Shown here piece by piece: positions 21,617-24,629 of a DNA stretch of 24,629 nucleotides. This stretch comes from an uncultured Clostridia bacterium. GTDB taxonomy: Bacteria > Bacillota > Clostridia > Oscillospirales > Ruminococcaceae. The DNA lies in contig CALXKG010000054.1 in assembly GCA_944388825.1 (NCBI GenBank), positions 1 to 24,629 on the forward strand, read 5' to 3'. Below the pieces are notes generated by a model. That model saw only the letters and a program-made list of their open reading frames with translations. It did no database searches and was not told where the DNA came from. The translations under genes and the position numbers were made by a program. Position 1 is the stretch's first letter. Every line of letters begins with the position of its first letter.

Positions 21617-22426
21617 ATGATGAAATTCTTTTTCAAAAACTATTGGCTTCAGGTGATCGGCGTTTTTGTCGCCCTGTTTTTAGGCAGCCGGGCGGCGGCG
21701 ATGGTCCTTGCGGATATCGAGGGCACCGGCCGTATTTCGACGGTTGGCAATACCTCCAGCGGGTCTTCCCAGCCGGAATCGTCGGAAGTTTCGGAGATGG
21801 TGAGCGAACCGGTTTCGGAAGAGTCTTCCGAAAACCCGCTGGACGAGCTGTTTGAATCGACCGACTGGAGCGATTCGCTCGAGTCCTCGACAACGACCGG
21901 CGGTTCTTCCAGCACAAATACCTACCGGCCGTCCACATCGACCAGCCGGCCTTCGACCGGCGCCGGCTCTTCCGGTTCCAGCTCCAGCTCCGGCTCTGGT
22001 TCGAGCTCTGGTTCGAGCTCCGGTTCGGGCTCCGGTTCGGGCGGCGGCTCTTCGCAGAGCCAGCCCACCAGTTCGGCCCCGTCTGCGTCCACCCCGTCTA
22101 CTTCGGCGCCGTCTGCCTCTGCCCCGTCCGGCTCCGGCCCGGAGATCAGCGGGGACTATGATTCGGAAGATACCGGCACCGATCCCACCGGCGGCAGTTC
22201 GTCGTCCTCCAGCCCGTCGTCGCCCTCCGGCACGCCCGGCGGCGAGAGCAGTACGATCACCGCGCCTACCGGCGACCACGAAGGGGAGTCGGCGACCAAT
22301 GAAGGCCCCGGCGGTTCTTCCTCCAGTTCGCCTTCCGGCGGCCCCGGGGAATCTTCTGCCCCTGCGACGCCCACCGGCGGGTATGAAGGGGAGACGGCGG
22401 GCAACGAAGGGCCCGGAGGGGAATAA
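21617..22426 (+). CDS. Membrane-anchored Ser/Gly/Pro-rich low-complexity protein
   Basis: A 269-aa protein of unknown function. The N-terminus MMKFFFKNYW precedes one hydrophobic segment (about 11-32, LQVIGVFVALFLGSRAAAMV) that acts as an uncleaved anchor or signal peptide. Everything after that is low complexity: acidic Ser/Glu stretches (about 47-80), a Ser/Gly tract near 115-145, a Ser/Ala/Pro tract, then two copies of a 17-residue unit, PTGDHEGESATNEGPGG and PTGGYEGETAGNEGPGG, near the end. There is no LPXTG motif. It is probably an extracytoplasmic spacer or stalk. Two ATGs (21617, 21620) follow AAAGGTGG; either could start. Only one base separates its stop from the next gene, suggesting co-translation. 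The repetitive composition also makes the region prone to length change. Confidence 0.7.
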   Translation: MMKFFFKNYWLQVIGVFVALFLGSRAAAMVLADIEGTGRISTVGNTSSGSSQPESSEVSEMVSEPVSEESSENPLDELFESTDWSDSLESSTTTGGSSSTNTYRPSTSTSRPSTGAGSSGSSSSSGSGSSSGSSSGSGSGSGGGSSQSQPTSSAPSASTPSTSAPSASAPSGSGPEISGDYDSEDTGTDPTGGSSSSSSPSSPSGTPGGESSTITAPTGDHEGESATNEGPGGSSSSSPSGGPGESSAPATPTGGYEGETAGNEGPGGE

Positions 22427-22427
22427 G

Positions 22428-22940
22428 ATGGTCATCTTCATCACCGGCGCTTCCCATACCGGCAAGACGCTGCTGGCCCAGAAGTTCCTCGAAAAGTACC
22501 GGTTCCCCTACCTGTCGATCGACCATCTGAAGATGGGGCTGATCCGCAGCGGGTACACCGACTTAACGCCTGAGGACGACGGGGCGCTCACCGGCTACCT
22601 CTGGCCGGTCGTGCGGGAGATGGCGAAGACGGCGGTCGAGAACCGGCAGAACCTGGTGATCGAGGGGTGCTATATCCCGTTTGACTGGCAAAAGGATTTT
22701 CCGGAAGGGTATCTGCGGGATATCCGCTATATCTGCCTTGCGATGACCGAGAATTATATCCGGACGCATTTTGCCGACATCAAGGCTCACGCCCGCGCGA
22801 TCGAGCAGCGGGGGGACGACAGCTGGTGCACGCTGGAAAACACCCTTGCCGAGAACGCCGCCTTCCGGGCGGGGTGCGCCCGGTATGGGCTGCCGTGCAG
22901 GCTGATCGACCGGGAGTACCGGGTAGAGGCGGAAATTTGA
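22428..22940 (+). CDS. P-loop kinase-like ATP-binding protein
   Basis: A 170-aa soluble protein with a Walker A motif GASHTGKT (7-14) at the extreme N-terminus, then LSIDHLKMGLIRSG, whose Asp37 sits where small-molecule kinases often have a catalytic or substrate-binding Asp, and NLVIEGCYIPF. The size and arrangement match adenylate-kinase-like or 2-phosphoglycerate-kinase-like P-loop proteins of Clostridia. The substrate is unknown; a zeta-toxin-type kinase is less likely because no antitoxin gene adjoins it. The ATG follows the preceding stop by one base and GGAGGGG lies upstream within that gene's end, so translation is coupled. It is the last gene of the run that starts with the cysteine desulfurase. 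Confidence 0.8.
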   Translation: MVIFITGASHTGKTLLAQKFLEKYRFPYLSIDHLKMGLIRSGYTDLTPEDDGALTGYLWPVVREMAKTAVENRQNLVIEGCYIPFDWQKDFPEGYLRDIRYICLAMTENYIRTHFADIKAHARAIEQRGDDSWCTLENTLAENAAFRAGCARYGLPCRLIDREYRVEAEI

Positions 22941-22959
22941 AAAAGCTGCGGCTTCCCTC

Positions 22960-22990
22960 TTGACTTGGAGGCCGCTCCAGGTGTTATACT
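22960..22990 (+). promoter_or_regulatory. MerR-type promoter upstream of larE
   Basis: TTGACT (22960-22965) and TATACT (22985-22990) are separated by 19 bp, longer than the 17 bp used by the other promoters here. The spacer is filled by an inverted repeat, CTTGGAG-GCCG-CTCCAGG (22964-22981). A 19-bp spacer with a central dyad is the hallmark of promoters activated by MerR-family proteins, which untwist the DNA. The CTTGGAG...CTCCAAG form is the one I recall for the NmlR/AdhR type. No merR gene is in the window. Confidence 0.72.
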
Positions 22991-22996
22991 GGGGGA

Positions 22997-23102
22997 AAGC
23001 CTGCCGGGAGGCGGGGAGCCTGTCTGCCGTATATCAAAAAGAAACGCCACGAAGGCGCGGTGCGGCCCAGAAGGGCGGCCCTGTGTTTTCGCGGCGTTTT
23101 TT
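22997..23102 (+). promoter_or_regulatory. Structured leader RNA of larE, attenuator-like
   Basis: The transcript from the promoter at 22960-22990 would start near 22997 and run through a GC-rich 5' part (GCCT..AGGC hairpin near 23000-23012; GGCGGG with TCTGCC) into an intrinsic terminator. GGCG at 23010-23013 could pair with the CGCC of the terminator's left arm and act as an anti-terminator. No ATG occurs in the leader. I do not recognise a known riboswitch class. Confidence 0.5.
23042..23102 (+). terminator. Intrinsic terminator directly before larE
   Basis: AAACGCC-A-CGAA (23042-23053) pairs with TTCG-C-GGCGTTT (23088-23099) with one mismatch; the enclosed part forms GCCC/GGGC. TTTTTT ends the stem. 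Only 28 nt separate it from the larE ATG, too few for another promoter, so larE seems to depend on readthrough. Confidence 0.75.
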
Positions 23103-23130
23103 GGATTTGTTTTGGTGAAAGGAACAGGAA

Positions 23131-23901
23131 ATGGAAATTCAGGAAAAGTGGGAAAAGCTGCGGGCCTGGTTTCGGGAAAACCCGAGGGTAGTGCTGGGGT
23201 TCTCCGGCGGGGTGGACTCGGGGTTTCTGCTGGCGGCGGCGGTGGAATGCGGGGCGGAGGCGCACCCGGTCTTTATTCAGACCCCGTTCCAGCCGGCGTT
23301 TGAACTGCGGGACGCGGAAGCGCTCGCCGCTTTTCTCGGGCTCAGGCCGGAGGTGCTGGAGGCCGGCCCGCTGGATGACCCGGATATCGTGAAAAACGGG
23401 CCCGACCGGTGCTACCACTGCAAACGGATGCTCTTTTCGCTTTTAAAAGAGCGGGCGGACCGCTTAGGCGCCGCCCTCATCGACGGCACCAACGCCTCCG
23501 ACCCGGAGGACGACCGGCCGGGGATGCGGGCGCTGCGGGAACTGGGGGCGCGTTCGCCGCTGCGGGAGGCCGGGTTTACCAAGGCGGATGTCCGGGCGGA
23601 GGCGAGAAAACGGGGGCTTTTTACCTGGGATAAGCCCAGCTACGCCTGCCTTGCGACCCGTATCCCCACCGGGACGGCGCTGGAGCGGGAGACGCTGCGG
23701 AAGGTCGAGGGGGCGGAGGACAAGCTGTTTGCCCTCGGGTACCGGGACTTCCGGGTGCGGGTTTTCCACGGGGCGGCGAAGGTGCAGCTGCTGCGGGCAG
23801 ACTGGCCGGACGAAACGCAGCGGGAAAAGATCTATAACGCGGTAAAGCCTTTTTTTGACGCTGTACTGCTGGATATGCAGCCGCGGCAGGCGCGGGAGTG
23901 A
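23131..23901 (+). CDS. larE: LarE, sulfur transferase for nickel-pincer nucleotide
   Basis: A 256-aa ATP-dependent sulfur transferase that converts pyridinium-3,5-biscarboxylate mononucleotide to its dithio form for the nickel-pincer cofactor of lactate racemase-like enzymes. The PP-loop is GFSGGVDS (23-30). GPDRCYHCKRMLF (90-102) and WDKPSYACLATRIPTG (166-181) are family signatures. Three cysteines sit in them: Cys94 and Cys97 (CxxC) and Cys172. Enzymes with only the last one sacrifice it as the sulfur donor; those with all three, as I recall from Thermotoga and Methanococcus, bind a [4Fe-4S] cluster and use sulfide. This copy looks like the cluster type. AAAGGAA precedes the ATG. Its stop codon overlaps the ribosome binding site of larB, so the two are translated together. 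Confidence 0.93.
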   Translation: MEIQEKWEKLRAWFRENPRVVLGFSGGVDSGFLLAAAVECGAEAHPVFIQTPFQPAFELRDAEALAAFLGLRPEVLEAGPLDDPDIVKNGPDRCYHCKRMLFSLLKERADRLGAALIDGTNASDPEDDRPGMRALRELGARSPLREAGFTKADVRAEARKRGLFTWDKPSYACLATRIPTGTALERETLRKVEGAEDKLFALGYRDFRVRVFHGAAKVQLLRADWPDETQREKIYNAVKPFFDAVLLDMQPRQARE

Positions 23902-23916
23902 AAGGAGCGGACGGAT

Positions 23917-24629
23917 ATGCGGACAAAAGAGATATTGGAAAAGGTGCGGGCGGGGGAAATGACCCCGGATGAGGCGGCGCTTCAGCTGAAACTGGAGCCG
24001 TTTGAAGAGATGGGCTTCGCGAAGATCGACCACCACCGTGCCCTCCGGCAGGGGAGCGCCGAAGTGATCTACGGGGCGTCCAAAACGCCGGAGCAGATCG
24101 CGGAGATCGCGGCGGCGATGGCGGCCCACGGCGGGAAGAATATCCTCATCACCCGGATGCGTCCGGAGGCGGAAGCGGCCGTCCGGGAGAAGAACCCCGA
24201 CCTCTGGTACGACCCGCTTTCCCGGATCGGGATCGTCCACAAAGACTTCCGGCCGGATACCGACGGGTATATCGTCGTCGCGTCGGGCGGGACGTCCGAC
24301 CAGCCGGTCTGCGAGGAGGCGGCGCTGACCGCCGAGGCGCTGGGGAACCGGGTCGTGCGGCTTTACGACGTCGGGGTCGCGGGGCTGCAGCGGCTGCTCT
24401 CCAAACTGGACGTATTGATGCAGGCCAACGCCGTTATCGCCGTCGCCGGGATGGAGGGGGCGCTCGCCAGCGTCATCGGCGGGCTGGTCGACTGCCCGGT
24501 TATCGGCGTGCCGACGTCGGTCGGGTATGGCGCCAACTTCGGGGGGCTGTCGGCGTTGCTCAGTATGCTCAACAGCTGCGCCAGCGGGGTCAGCGTCGTC
24601 AACATCGACAATGGGTTCGGGGCGGGCTT
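23917..24629 (+). CDS. larB: LarB, first enzyme of nickel-pincer nucleotide synthesis (partial)
   Basis: The frame is open from ATG 23917 to the window edge (237 residues shown; the family is about 245-255, so only the last few are missing). LarB carboxylates and hydrolyses nicotinic acid adenine dinucleotide to the biscarboxylate mononucleotide used by LarE. The N-terminal helical part (1-45) is followed by IYGASKTPEQI (51-61), RIGIVHKDFRP, and a PurE-like domain with VASGGTSDQPVCEEA (121-135) and AGMEGALASVIGGL (177-190). Cys221 in NSCASG matches the cysteine I recall as forming the covalent intermediate in Lactobacillus LarB. AAAGGAG (23901-23907) overlaps the larE stop. larC, and a larA-type target enzyme, are expected downstream but not visible. 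Confidence 0.95.
   Translation, partial: MRTKEILEKVRAGEMTPDEAALQLKLEPFEEMGFAKIDHHRALRQGSAEVIYGASKTPEQIAEIAAAMAAHGGKNILITRMRPEAEAAVREKNPDLWYDPLSRIGIVHKDFRPDTDGYIVVASGGTSDQPVCEEAALTAEALGNRVVRLYDVGVAGLQRLLSKLDVLMQANAVIAVAGMEGALASVIGGLVDCPVIGVPTSVGYGANFGGLSALLSMLNSCASGVSVVNIDNGFGAG

Noticed and set aside
21680..22465. Minus-strand frame rich in Arg/Gly/Ala
   Set aside because: It is a shadow of the Ser/Gly-rich repeats of the plus-strand protein, which has a start, ribosome binding site and membrane segment.
1..24629. CRISPR arrays, rRNA genes, plasmid or phage origins
   Set aside because: No regularly spaced short repeats, rRNA motifs or iteron clusters were seen.

Overview
The window looks like a chromosomal segment of a GC-rich gut Clostridium, most likely Oscillospiraceae/Ruminococcaceae. 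The signs are an LplB/YtcP-type sugar ABC transporter without its own ATPase, strong AGGAGG-type ribosome binding sites, sharp TTGACA/TATAAT promoters, an LPQTG sortase substrate, a TTG-started cysteine desulfurase next to ThiI, and nested-hairpin intergenic repeats. The taxonomic call rests on gene style and synteny only.

Layout. (1) 1-2.1 kb: the C-terminal part of a tyrosine recombinase runs, out of frame, into the 3' part of an LPXTG surface protein, so both are broken. An orphan ECF sigma factor with a structured leader follows. (2) 2.2-14.2 kb: a carbohydrate locus. It holds a GH31 glucosidase-like enzyme (-), a LacI-family regulator, two CUT1 permeases and a solute-binding lipoprotein (+), a GH3 enzyme with a NagZ-like signature (-), mannonate dehydratase (uxuA) and an SDR fructuronate reductase (uxuB-like). 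The GH31 and transporter promoters each carry a near-palindromic GTTTAGCG site just downstream of the -10, so the divergent LacI protein probably controls both. Imported oligosaccharide would be cut by GH31/GH3, and a uronate part would pass through fructuronate and mannonate to 2-keto-3-deoxygluconate. A 246-bp palindromic, MITE-like element separates uxuA from uxuB. (3) 14.3-17.5 kb: two consecutive macro-domain proteins on the minus strand. One is a three-part protein (SseB-like, macro, and what I read as a catalytically dead RelA/SpoT-type HD domain). The other is a macro domain joined to a helical, HTH-like C-terminus. (4) 17.6-18.3 kb: tRNA-Ser(GGA) with its own promoter and terminator, preceded by a duplicated 173-bp structured repeat and a stray copy of the tRNA 3' end.

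(5) 18.4-22.9 kb: a plus-strand run of cysteine desulfurase, ThiI (4-thiouridine in tRNA), a CinA-C-like protein with a membrane tail, a Ser/Gly/Pro-rich anchored protein and a small P-loop kinase-like protein. (6) 23.0-24.6 kb: larE and larB (3' end cut by the window), which make the nickel-pincer nucleotide cofactor. They lie behind a promoter with a 19-bp spacer and a MerR-type palindrome, then a leader ending in an intrinsic terminator 28 nt before the larE start.

The points I would look at first are the SseB-macro-pseudoHD protein and its partner, the MerR-type promoter plus attenuator-like leader before larE, the duplicated tRNA-linked repeat, and the shared LacI operator.
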